Below the pieces are notes generated by a model that did no database searches, was not told the DNA's origin, and saw only the letters and a program-made list of their open reading frames with translations. A DNA stretch of 64,000 nucleotides from Trissonchulus latispiculum (taxonomy: Eukaryota > Nematoda > Enoplea > Enoplida > Ironidae): the NCBI GenBank assembly GCA_030248195.1, contig JASAND010020530.1, forward strand, positions 1-64,000. The letters are read 5' to 3'. The translations under genes and the position numbers were made by a program. Every line of letters begins with the position of its first letter. Within the stretch, counting starts at the first letter, position 1. Below are positions 14,233 through 24,689 of this stretch, in pieces.

Positions 14233-14976
14233 TAATGAACGGCTGACCACTTTCACAAATGTAGTCAACTTTCGAAGTGTTACTCCTGGCTTCGGGATGC
14301 GAATCCATAGATAAGCACTGGCACTCATATCCGTCTGTAGGATGAAGTTTTTATCTTTTACCGCATTTTTATCTTTCACCGTATTTTGTTAAAAATATAG
14401 GAATGTTACAATATTTCGTAAATTCCAGACTCAGACATAAATGTGCTTATAGATGAAACGCAGTTCCCTGGATAATTTTCAGGAAATTTGGATCCGCTTG
14501 TAACTTTAAACTGTTTCTCGTGTGAAATGCAGAGAATATAGCTGTTTATTGTCTACTCCTACTTACTCAACATACCGACAGAGAAAGTGGCAAAGGGAGG
14601 GATTTCAGAAATAGGATTCAAAGTTTCTGATTTCTTAAAAAGTTCTAACAGTGTTACATAGCTAGTATGGCGTGTCGTTTGGCCCGAAAACGTTAGTACC
14701 AGCTACCGATAGATGAAAACTTAGTTAGTTGCCGGTTTAAACAGTTTTGTTTGGTTTACAACGGCTGAAGCTGAACTAATCGTTGGCAGTTAGGTAAATC
14801 TTCGTAAATTAATATGCCATTTTTATTCTCAGAATTCACAACTGTTAACTTCGCCATTAGGTGTTTTCTTTACAATGTAACCTTTGAAAATTCCCGACAT
14901 AACTTAAATCTTCCATCCACTGATTGCTTGCCATCAATTATCAATTTATTAATGAATTAATTTTCTAATTGCCATC

Positions 14977-16223
14977 ATGTTCTTCCTGCCCAATCGCACT
15001 CACAGCTTGACCGCAACGCAAAAGACTTCAGTGACCAGTTTACGAGGTCACAAGCCCTCCAATGCTAGCAGTCGGTCCAACCATAGAAGTAAGTTGGATG
15101 ATTTGGCGGGCAAATCTGAGCTTCTTTTCAGGAAAGAATTTACTCGTGTAAACGAGCTAAATTAAGTGCAATTGTTGTGAAGAGAATTAGCTCTGCTATG
15201 TAGAAAACAGGATAATAACAACCTCATTGGCTCTCTCCTGTTTCGGACTAAGGCTTTGAGTTTCCCTCGTTTAGCTTTTCCATGGAAAGTTCCGAGTTAA
15301 TTTTGACTCAACTATACCCTTTCTTGGAAAGGTGCTTATATAAGCTTTAACTACAGCGTTAACTTTAACCTTATTTTAACCTGTCTGAATGAAGCACTCG
15401 GTATTACATATGTAAATATGTAGCCACTGAAAGGTCCCTTTCCAAAAATTAATTTTCGATACCTACCACAAGTTTTAACAAGTCAGTGGTCAGTTAAGAA
15501 ATTGTTCGAAAGTTTTCCTTAAAATTAAATTTGCCTATTCTAGTCGCACTATGTCATCAAATGGATAAAAAGAAAACGTATCCGTTTTAGTTGTTTTGAA
15601 AAAAAACTAAATTCATAAATAGCATTATTGTAAAAATTTGGCTCCGCCGGGGATCGAACCAGGGACCTTCCATACTGTAGTCAGGCGTGCAACCACTACA
15701 CCACAGAGCCAGGACAGATGAGCACATGACTTCTGCAGCATTATTGCTTTCTGTACACTATGTCCATTTCTGATATTTCAACTTCTAATGAACGCCTCGA
15801 TAGCCTTGGAGAATGGAGAACACCTCGGATAATTGCGATGGCAGTTATTCAGTGTCAGCTCCCCACATCCCAACAAACTTTGAAAACAAGCTAAACTGGG
15901 GTGAGGTGGCCGAAAAAAAAGAAAAAATTCTTTTCTGTTTCCTATTTTTTTCTGTTTCAGAGAAAAGTTCCCTGGTGAACGGAGCAGCCCACGCCACAAA
16001 TCCACCGAATCGCTCCAAACAGTCGGTTGTGAGCCGATTTACGGACAGCGAAGCCACCGTAACGACCGAGTCAGCCGCCGTGTCCTCGCCCTGGCAACTC
16101 TGCGTCAACAGATTTATTATTGTGGCCATTTGTGTGGGCTTTTTCCTGATATTTGTGGGCGCATTCACTTTCATTGTGTACATTCTGATACATACAAACA
16201 GGATTTCCTCCAATCCTGGCTAA
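14977..16223 (+). CDS. Predicted small single-pass membrane protein, three exons
   Basis: Proposed exons are 14977-15088, 15853-15900 and 15961-16223, giving about 140 residues. Exon 1 starts MFFLPNRTHSLTATQK, is Ser/Thr/Arg-rich, and ends in an excellent donor (AGAA|gtaagt). Exon 2 opens after ttattcag in a phase that fits. Intron 2 is exactly 60 nt, flanked by gtgagg and a pyrimidine tract ending tttcag. Because 60 is a multiple of 3, the unspliced frame also stays open. Exon 3 encodes a polar stretch (VVSRFTDSEATVTTES), one strong hydrophobic helix (FIIVAICVGFFLIFVGAF) about 20 residues from the C-terminus, and the tail HTNRISSNPG. Alternatively, an ATG at 15813 begins an ORF reading straight into exon 2. 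No homologue is recognised. The membrane role is inferred from hydropathy. Confidence 0.45.
15648..15718 (-). repeat. tRNA-like SINE head with intact acceptor and T arms
   Basis: Read on the minus strand, GGCTCTG pairs with CGGAGCC as a 7-bp acceptor stem. The D arm (gtgtagtggttgcac) and T arm (cctggttcgatccccgg, one mismatch) are well formed. The anticodon stem has mismatches at both ends, around a loop that would place ACA as anticodon. It is better read as a SINE head or tRNA pseudogene than an active tRNA. It lies in the first intron of the predicted 14977-16223 gene. Confidence 0.55.
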
Positions 16224-17630
16224 GAAGAGCAAAACCTGAACATTAGATATTTTATTGTTGTATTATTGACATCTGTTTGTGAGTCAGTTTTTGTGTCAAC
16301 GATTGGTGAGCAGAGGTGGGGTAAAATTGTACCCAAAATTGCTTCCACAAGGGGTAAGAAATGAGGCAAGCCGAGGTGTGAAAATCCGAAATTGGAATTT
16401 GGAATTAGAGACTAAAATCTCCAATGATTTCCTGTCTTTGTGGGACCTTTTCATTTGAAATACACTAGTTCTGGGTCCTAAAGCGCAAAACCATTGCAAG
16501 TTAAGGTTAAACGGCAAAATAAGAACAGTTTAGCTGTCGTGTAACAGTACACTTCGGCAAAATACCTTCCACAGCAGGTGCCAAGGCGTGATTTAGCAAC
16601 GTCAGTGAAATTTGACTTCCAGCTATAGGCAAAGCTGGCAAAGCTAGTAGATCAGAGATATCGACGCGAGCTGCAAGCCAGATTGCATACAATATCATCA
16701 TTTAGCCTAGAAAACAGTTCAGAAACATCCGAGAAACTGAACTTGCACACTAAAGCAGAACCCTGATACTACAAGTAGTACACCATTGAAAGCAATTGCC
16801 CAGAAACTTTGATTGCTGCGGGAACATAACGGCGGAACATGTTCCTTAAAATTGGTTACAAATTTTTTCACTCAAATTTCCAACCTGTTAGCACACCAAT
16901 CGTTTTTCTGATCTTACTGTTACTGTAAACAATACTATATTTTGCTGAATTAAACTAAAGTGCTATGTTAGACTTGCGCAGTCGGTTTGGTATGACTTGG
17001 TCCAACTCTGCGTTGGGAGCCTAGGATTGCATTTCAATCCTCACTCCATGCTTGAAGTTTACGGCTCTGAGTTGTTGTAATGCTAGTCATTGTATCGTCT
17101 AGTCTGGTGTAACTTTGAAGTAAGTCTGAGCAAAGCCCGTCGTTTGCGCTGTCGGGAGTCAAAGATGTTATCAGCCCCTCAATCCTAGCTCAGTCTGTAA
17201 ACCGGGTTAATTTCGCTATTTTAACACACAACTCTAATCAGGCTTAGCAATTTCGCCCAGGTTTAATTTTAGAACCATGGTGCTGTTCCAGAGTAGAAGC
17301 AGGTACCATTTTGGCGACCCGCCCCATCCCACTACCCGTAATCTGTTTAATTGAATTATATGTAATCTTCAGAGCCCTGAAAGATTGTGTGATCTCGTCG
17401 CAGAGACTGCCAGAAACCAAAAGGCTAGAACGGTATTGCATGTTGCTCACTGTCTGGCTGCACTGCTGGTATACGACAACCCTCGATTGTATGCTAAAAA
17501 CTAAAATTTAAAACTTTAAATCTATGATCTAAATTAAAACAGTAGAGAGACCTTTCTTCGAGTCCTAAAACGTAGTTGGCTCCAAACCAATGTTTCAGAA
17601 TTTTCGATGCAGCTTCATTCCACAGTGTGT
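16224..17630. other. Intergenic region with no supported gene
   Basis: A weak tRNA-like segment lies near 16975-17045 (+), with gggagcctaggattgcattt followed by caatcctcac. The other ORFs are short and unsupported. Confidence 0.3.
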
Positions 17631-19189
17631 CTCTCAGGCCTAACTATCTTGCCTTATAAAATATCAAATTCAAAACGTGGACACCCAGAGTCAGACCAAC
17701 CTTATTCCGCTACCGGTTTCGGGGCTCCACGGCGGGCCCCTCCCTCAGGCGATTCTTGCTGTTGTTGTTGCTGTTGTTGCCGGGCTACTCAGCCAAGAGG
17801 CTATGTGAGGGCGCTAACCTTTGTATCTTCCCATCAGTCATAGCTAGTATGACTCTCGCTTTCGTCACCTGAATGCTGTCCCACAATGGGAAGCTGGAGC
17901 AGACACCTTCTTGGCCTTTCGGCTCCGGTAGTAAGACATCCATTAAGGTTGGGGGGTCGCCGGGTACCAAATTTTATAGCCACCGATTTCGCTCATTTTC
18001 GGGTATAATATACGCTCATATGTGTCCAAAAACAAGACAAATTTTTAGAGTCCAGGGTCAATGCGGTTGAGAGATATTGCAGTTCAAATCCCTCCAATTT
18101 AGCATTTACGCCAGTATGCCTCGCTGAGGGTTTCGAAGTCGCGTACCCATAGGATGACAAAAGACTACGGCACGGCAAATGCATCAATTTAAACCCTTGA
18201 CCTGTGGGTATTAGTACTGCATAAATTACAATGACAAGCCAAGCAACATACGAGAAACGTCGTTTCAACGAATTGGTCAAGCTCATTCCGACTGTTATTA
18301 CTTCAAACTTTAACTAGCTCTAACTTTCTCATTCTGCTTTGTAGAGACTTGGTGTGCGAAGATAAAATGTCCAGGACACCAAGAGCTTCAATTTGATATA
18401 AAATTTGGCAATATTTGGAAAATTTGAAAATTTGCCATTGTTTGACTATAGGCCTCAGTCATCGCACTGATGCATGCATCCACAGTTCAACTCCAGCAAT
18501 TGCAGTGAAACTTTGCGCAAATCTTCCTTTCATATGTGCGAATTGGCATACGAAATTTGGAATTTGGAATTTGGTTCGAATATCCCGTCTTTCACCCGAC
18601 TTATGGACAATTATATCCAAAAATTTGAAAAAATGACGTATTTTGATGCAAAACGCCAACGTGGTAACCAAAACTGTGAACTACTCACAAGCAGCAGCAC
18701 GGATTGTGCGTACGCAAATTGATCCTTTGTTTGTGTACTGTGTTAATATCTATACGCGAAATCTGTGCAGTCAATGGTTAGTTCAGGTAATGACCAATAT
18801 TTGTTTGGTGACATTTTGTAAGTCAGAATTGTGCACAAACCGACTCCATACAACCTTGAAAATTTCTAGAAAATTGCTGCGCTAACGCAAAAACGCCTCA
18901 TATAGATATTAACACGCTACCTAGTCCAGATTAACATTTTACCAAATTGTAGCTCATTTGGTTTTGCACTGCGCTCAAACTATTGGTTACCGCGAAATTT
19001 TCCTAACTTTTTGTTTTCCTATGTTTAACACATATCAGGGTCACCTTTGGAAAGCTATTGTGAATGACAAGGAAAGTTTTGCAACAAACGCTACTGTCTT
19101 GTTTTGGGGGCCCATGGGGACTACAAAATATGTGAAAACGAGAAAAATCGGAGATGGTCGAGAATTCGCGACCCCCCTCCTTAACTGCT

Positions 19190-19620
19190 AGGTAGAGGAG
19201 CACAGCATCTTTCGACACTCCAAGCCCCAAGCGCAGATGGGGTGGGATCAGAGACAAACCCGGAAAGTTGTGTGATCCATTTTGAGTACATGACTCATTT
19301 GCACCCGACACTCCCTCGCAGGAGTTAGGCGGACCACGTTGCAGAAGTGCTGGTATATCCCAAGGGGGGTACCTTCCATCGGGAACTCCGCGCCCTACTC
19401 TTCTTGACGATAAGTGGATTAAGGGTTGTTTAACGTGCACTACCCTCAGCAAGGCAGCACACGGTCCCAACAATTTAATGCCTCATCCGACCGGCGGAGC
19501 AGTGACCTAAGTTTCTTGCTCAAGGAAACAATGTAACGTCATTATGGCTAAGGCGGGAATCGAACCTCGGACCTTTCGATCCGAAGTCCGGCGCCTTAAC
19601 CATTCGGCTACACGATCACT
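19190..19620 (-). mobile_element. SINE with tRNA-Arg-like head
   Basis: On the minus strand the head (19545-19617) carries tagccgaatggttaaggcgc (A box), a loop CTTCGGA that would place TCG (Arg) as anticodon, and gaggttcgattcccgcc (B box). Its 5' acceptor sequence does not pair with the 3' side. The body follows in GC-rich sequence containing tgctgagggtagtgcacgtt and ccttgggatataccagcac. The gtgcacgttaaacaaccc stretch resembles a conserved SINE body motif seen in other invertebrates, from memory only. Confidence 0.6.
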
Positions 19621-19627
19621 CAGGCGA

Positions 19628-19742
19628 TTCTTCACACTCTGCAATCGTTCTTGGGGGGGGGGTCAAATTTCGGGAGATCCAAAGAAATTTCCGGGGAAAT
19701 TTGACCACCCCCCCCAAGAACAATTGCAGCGTGTGAAGAATC
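19628..19742. repeat. Long hairpin with G-run/C-run arms
   Basis: ttcttcacactctgcaatcg, then ttcttgggggggggtcaaat, is mirrored by atttgaccacccccccccaa, then gaacaattgcagcgtgtgaa. Arms are about 45-50 bp around a short AT spacer. Confidence 0.75.
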
Positions 19743-19869
19743 GCATGAGGAAGGGGGCTGCCGTGAAGCTCCGAAACCGTTAGCGAAATAAGGTTGGTCG
19801 GACTCTGGGTGTCCACGTTTTGATTTGGATATTGTATTTGCCTTACAAAATGTGATTAGCTATAGCTTA

Positions 19870-20800
19870 TCTAATTATAAAGATCTCCTTGCTAACAAAA
19901 TTCTCGGATTCAATTAACAAATGAAGTCGGGCGACTCCCTCCTGTGAAAGGGAAGAATTGTGATCCTAACCACTCACTAGCAGCTGATTCTCATTACAGA
20001 GTATAGGAAAGATCATCTGAAGTTCCTATGCATATCCATGATCACAGTATTGTTAACCAGGCTTCACTTTTTTCGTTCACTTTAAGTTTAACAGCGGGTT
20101 GAAAAGTCGGCCAGCCGGTTACGGTTCCATTAATTAAATAATTAATTAATTCACTAACTAATTAATTATTAGCTAATTTGGTAACTAGTCGCAGTTATCC
20201 AATCCGTCAGCTTTCTTGTTATCTGAGCAACGTACGGATTATCTGTTAACGTTGATTCGTTCACATACAGTTGCAAGCAACATTCACTGTACAGTACTTA
20301 TTCTGAGGCACAAAACTCGTGGGTTCGAGTCCCACCGGAGGTCCGAATTTTTCTGACCTTCGGTGCTACATGACTTTCTTCTTCTTTCTCATTATTAATG
20401 TTACGTTTGCGCCAAGCAACTGCTGAATCTTTAGGCATAAATTGTACCTTTTTCTCATGGCTTATAGTCTCCTTGTACTGTATGTACCTAGCTATTCTGA
20501 CATTCCATTCCTAATGCAACTAATTAGTTAACTGCCAATTCCTAAGTATATTGCTGGCAAACCGAAAGAGAACTAGATTAATTTGCGTAATAGGCTTTTA
20601 TGGCTATTATGTTGTCTGGAGATGTTTATCTCACTTCTCAGATCATGCCTCGTAGGAAACAAGCTTTTAATTTTGTCAATTGTGACAGCTAATGCAAGCT
20701 ACTTTTCAGTGAACGTTCAGTATTTCCCAAATAAGACGCTTCGCCATTAAGTAGTATATACTCAGCGCGTAGTGTTGGGTGGGGTGAGTGGGGGTGGGGA
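19870..20800. other. Intergenic region with no supported gene
   Basis: A T-arm-like segment at about 20318-20345 (gtgggttcgagtcccac, perfect 5-bp stem) suggests another tRNA relic on the plus strand, but no complete cloverleaf was found upstream. An AT-rich attaatta cluster lies at 20135-20175. Confidence 0.35.
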
Positions 20801-20804
20801 GCCA

Positions 20805-22590
20805 GCGGTTACATTTGAGCGACTACTTTTTCCGGCCGCATTAAAGTGGCTACATTTGAATGGCTACACTTTGCCGCCACCCTGTCTAGCCACTAGAGGC
20901 CTGCATTAGGACCCGTGGCCCAGCCCGGCCCGGCCCGGCCCGCGGGCCGGGCCGGGCGGGCCGACGACCAAAGTTCACGGGCCGGGCCGGGCCGCGGGCC
21001 AAAACTCACGGGCCAGGCCGGGCCGCGGGCCGACAGTCCGGCCCGCCATCAGTTTTTTTGAAAGATTTAACTATAAAATAGTAATTCATAATTTAGCTTA
21101 AAATGTTTTGTGTTTCCGCAATATGTTTCGTTCAAACTAACACTGATTTCCTGCAGTAACGTTAGCATTTTATTTTCATAAATAATACATGTATTTATCG
21201 TCACATCATTAATGTCAAATCCTCAATTCGCCTAAGTAATTTTAGCGTTTACAATATTAGAATATGAAACTTTGGAATAGGGCACTATATGGTATTAGTA
21301 ACAGTGTAAGTATTTTATTTTGGTTTTGATGTATTTGCTGTTTTTTAAGAAAACGATGCATTTACTTAGAAAAAAGCAGTTTTAAAAAAATCAAAGTTTT
21401 GAGTTTGTGGAGCAAAGATTAACTACTTCTTTAGAAATGAAAATTTACTCCTTCTGCACAGTTGCATCTTTTTAAAGTCCTCTACTTCTAATTAGTTTAT
21501 TTCTTAACTAATTCTTATAAAAATGCGCACTTCACAAAATTTCATCTGGTTCAATAAAGTACAATGTTTAAATGTTGCCACTGTAACCTTTTAGGGAATT
21601 TTCAGTTTTTTGTTTTTCTAGCGTTCCAGTCTTATATACAAAGTGTCAACATGAGGCAGTATTATCTTTTGGTTTCATTTGTAGAACGACAAAAATTATT
21701 TTGTCCTTAAAACTGCGTTTAAAAACCATTAAAACTCGAAAAATCAGTTGTTAGAAAACACTCTTTTCCTGGAAAAAGCACCGAAACCAGAGATTCTGTT
21801 TTTAATAACCAAGCTAACAAATTATTTACGTAGTTTTGCATTTTGCGACAAATGAAAAAATTTCGTGGCACGGGCGGGCAGAAAATTTTGACGGGCCGGG
21901 CCGAGCCGGGCCGGGCCGAAGCATCTGACGGGCCGGACCGGGCCGGGCCGAAGCAGTTGACGGGCCGGGCCGGGCCGGGCGGGCCGAGAAAGATTTTTCA
22001 CGGGCCGGGCCGGGCCGCAAAAATTCGGCCCGTGCAGGCCTCTACTAGCCACAGCCGAATGGGTGCATCTAGTAGCAGTATTTAGTGATAACATTGGTGG
22101 AGCTACATTTAGCAGGTAAATTTTTGAGGAAACCCTTAGTGAGTAAATTTTGGCAGCGGCATCTACGCGTGGTGGCATGTTTAGATCCGAGTTAGATCTA
22201 CACCTGAGTGGCTAGTTTAGTATTTGCATGCAGTAATCAAGGATGGGAGGTTAAGTCGCCCGGCAAACCGCCTGCTTTAGTTTTATTTAAAGCTGCATGG
22301 TTTGTTGCATGTACATATAATTTTACACTTAATAAAGGGCGAAATACTTAGCAACTGCATCTTGACAACTACCTCTCAGGAGCTACATCCGAGCGGCCAC
22401 ATCTAGTGGCTGCACTCAAGTTTGGTGACAACAATTGGTGGTAGGATTTTGTGGCTACATTTTAGTAGCTACTTCCGGTAGCTAAATTCAACTGGCGATA
22501 TCTAGCAGCTATATTTGAGTGGCCCATCCAGCTAGCTGTTCCTTCTAGTGGGCACATCTGAGAGGCTACGTCTGAGAACTATAGGCTTTT
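20805..22590. repeat. Degenerate tandem repeat (GTGGCTACATTTGA-type), split by a hAT element
   Basis: Short units such as agtggctacatttgaatggc, gtggctacattttagtag and gagcggccacatctagtgg recur from 20805 to 20893 and again from 22053 to about 22590. They are variable in length and heavily mutated. The element 20894-22044 has inserted inside this array. Confidence 0.55.
20894..22044. mobile_element. hAT-type non-autonomous transposon with 8-bp target duplication
   Basis: The ends tagaggcctgca (20894-20905) and tgcaggcctcta (22033-22044) are inverted. They are flanked by an exact 8-bp direct repeat, ctagccac, at 20886-20893 and 22045-22052. An 8-bp duplication is the hallmark of hAT transposases. 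Both subterminal zones (20925-21050, 21885-22020) are dense GGGCCGGGCC repeats in opposite orientation. The 0.8-kb AT-rich middle has no transposase, so it is non-autonomous. The Gly/Pro/Arg-rich ORFs are repeat translation. Confidence 0.85.
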
Positions 22591-23394
22591 TCTGGTTCAT
22601 AATATACTTGCGTGAGTGCCGAAAATGTCGAGTAATTTTCAGTTAGGTTCGTCCATGATTCAGAGAGGAGTTTGTCATGTGCTCATATCGAGAGGCTATG
22701 TGCGCACATTGCCAGTGATGCATGTGAATAGGTATACGTACGTATACGTACGTGTAATATGTCTTTGCTAAACTGCTTCATTTTGCTTTTTATGAGACCT
22801 ACAGAACAAAAAATTGAAACTTTAGTGAAGAAAGTCTGATTTTGAAACACCCACCACTCTTCTTAATAACGCATTTTCTAGCTACATAAACGTTTCCTTA
22901 AATCCTACAAGCTGCTGAGCCAATTGCATAAGTTTCCTCAAGTTGTGTAATCGTTTAAGCTTGAACAGTAGGTTTGGAAGGTGTTACATAAGGGAGGGGG
23001 GCGTTCTAGAAATTTTTGAAAGGGTTACTGCAGACGGCCTGTGATTATTCGATGAAAACAGACAAACGCCAATTTCGCGCATTTACAGTTCTTTAAGTAC
23101 AGGACAATAGGCATGGTTTACAAATGACAAAGGAGGCAAATAATATTCCCGCAGATTGTGAATCAAATTATCGAGCACAAGTAATCGTCAAAAAAAGTTT
23201 ACTGTTAAAATTAAAGAAGACGCTATCGTCCCGTATCCGCTGCAGCTTAACTACTACTATCTTAGTCATAACTCATAACACAGAATAAGCTGAAAGTTCA
23301 ATGTATCCTACTTCTCTCACAAAAAGCTAAGTTTATACTTAAGGCAGATTTGCTTTAGAAGCAAGAAAGAGTACTTCTAGAGATGAGCATTTCA

Positions 23395-23765
23395 GCCCGT
23401 CGGCCCGGCCCGCGGGCCGGGTCGGCCAGGGCCCACCCCCATCGTCGGACCGAGAAATTTTTTAACTGCGGGCCGGATTAGCTCTAAAAATGTTGTAAAA
23501 TCACTACAGTTAGCTACACATTTACTGATTCTGGTTATTTTATTGTAAAATTGAACATTTCGTAGCATACCTTAGCCTTTCCATGTTGCATTGAAGCCTT
23601 TGAAATAATATCGTTAGTAAAATTGTAGAACTTTTTTTTGCGGCCGGACCGGGCCGAATTGTGGCACGGGCTGTGCCGGGCCGGGCCGTAAAATATTGAC
23701 AGCGTGCCGGGCCGGGCGGAGCAAAATGTTGGAGCAGGCCGGGCCGCAAAAATCCGGCCCGTGCT
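23395..23765. mobile_element. Relative of the GGGCCGGGCC hAT element, right end cut short
   Basis: It begins tctagagatgagcatttc and then cggcccggcccgcgggccgg. It ends in ggccgggccgcaaaaatccg and gcccgtgc, matching the subterminal design of 20894-22044. No matching terminal repeat is seen on the right. The next element begins immediately, so the two are nested or abutting. Confidence 0.55.
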
Positions 23766-24680
23766 TTCCCGTTACACAAACCGTCCCGTTACACAAACCA
23801 ACAGTACCGTTACACAAACCGTAAGGGCCGTTACACAAACTAAAAGTGCCGTTACGCAAACCAAAAGTGCCGTTACACAAACCAATAGTGCCGTTACACA
23901 AACCGTAAGGGCCGTTACACAAACTAAAGTGCCGTTACACAAACTAAAAGTGCCGTTACACAAACCAATAGTGCCGTTACACAAGCCATTAACCTGTATT
24001 GTTTTAGCGCTCTATCGACACAAATTTTAAGTGTGTTCTGAAATATCATCAACCAAACGTAATATTACATAATTATGCGCAATCTTCAAAGAAGCAGAAG
24101 TAGCTTTAATTTCATACAAAACGCAAGTGAACCGACCTTAACCAATTATATCTGTTTCATTTAGTGGTCGATTCAAATAAAGTCGTATGTCTTCTCGGTT
24201 GTTGAAGAACTTAACCTCAAGGCTCCCGTCCAAATGACGTTTTAAAAATAGGGGTTTTAAAAGTTATATATTTTCTCGGGCGCCAAAACACTCCCGACAA
24301 ACTTTATTGAATCTGGGCAATAAATTATTATTAAATAAATCAAATTATTATCTAATTTAAACTGTGTCAAAGTGGAACAATAACTTTAAACGAGGCCTTA
24401 ATTTCTTAATTAGTTTTAAATATTTATAATTGACTTTGTATCAGTTTGCTTACAGTTAAATATTTTGAAAGTAAGAAAATTCTACTTATTATTGTTATAA
24501 ATAATTGTTACTTCCTAGTATTTAGAGGTATGAGATTTGTGTAACGGGAAAGACGGTTTGTGTAACGGGAAACGCGGTCTGTGTAGGGGGGAAACCGGGT
24601 TGTGTAACGAGACTCAAGGTTCGTGTAACGCCACTAAAGTTTGTGTAGCGGAACCTCTCGGTTTATGTAACGGCACCACA
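23766..24680. mobile_element. Element with inverted arrays of a 21-bp repeat at its ends
   Basis: The left end holds 11 tandem copies of a ~21-bp unit containing ccgttacacaaac (23766-23990). The right end holds about 7 copies in reverse orientation (gtttgtgtaacgg, 24535-24678). The AT-rich middle has no supported coding sequence. Inverted subterminal arrays of this kind mark non-autonomous DNA transposons. Confidence 0.7.
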
Positions 24681-24689
24681 TCACTATTA

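Larger units (their letters stand above)
17640..19860. mobile_element. Composite element bounded by inverted repeats of about 110 bp
   Basis: 17650-17755 (aaaacgtggacacccagagt, ccaaccttattccgctac, ggtttcggggctccacgg, caggcgattctt) recurs as its reverse complement at 19733-19835 with about 85% agreement by eye. The outer extensions (cttgccttataaaatatc / gatattgtatttgccttac) also match. The 2-kb interior has no convincing gene and contains the SINE at 19190-19620 and a hairpin at 19628-19742. Confidence 0.6.

Noticed and set aside
15648..15718. Functional tRNA-Val
   Set aside because: Acceptor and T stems are good but the anticodon stem is mismatched at both ends, and related copies at 3325 and 3560 show it belongs to a SINE family.
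19545..19617. Functional tRNA-Arg(TCG)
   Set aside because: The 5' and 3' acceptor arms do not pair and a SINE body follows.
21822..22178. Arg/Pro/Gly-rich ORFs on both strands
   Set aside because: Translation of the GGGCCGGGCC subterminal repeats of the hAT element.
23766..23990. Regular short direct repeats resembling a CRISPR array
   Set aside because: Unit and spacer together are 21 bp and the spacers are themselves repeated variants. The context is eukaryotic, and inverted copies at 24535-24678 show a transposon end.
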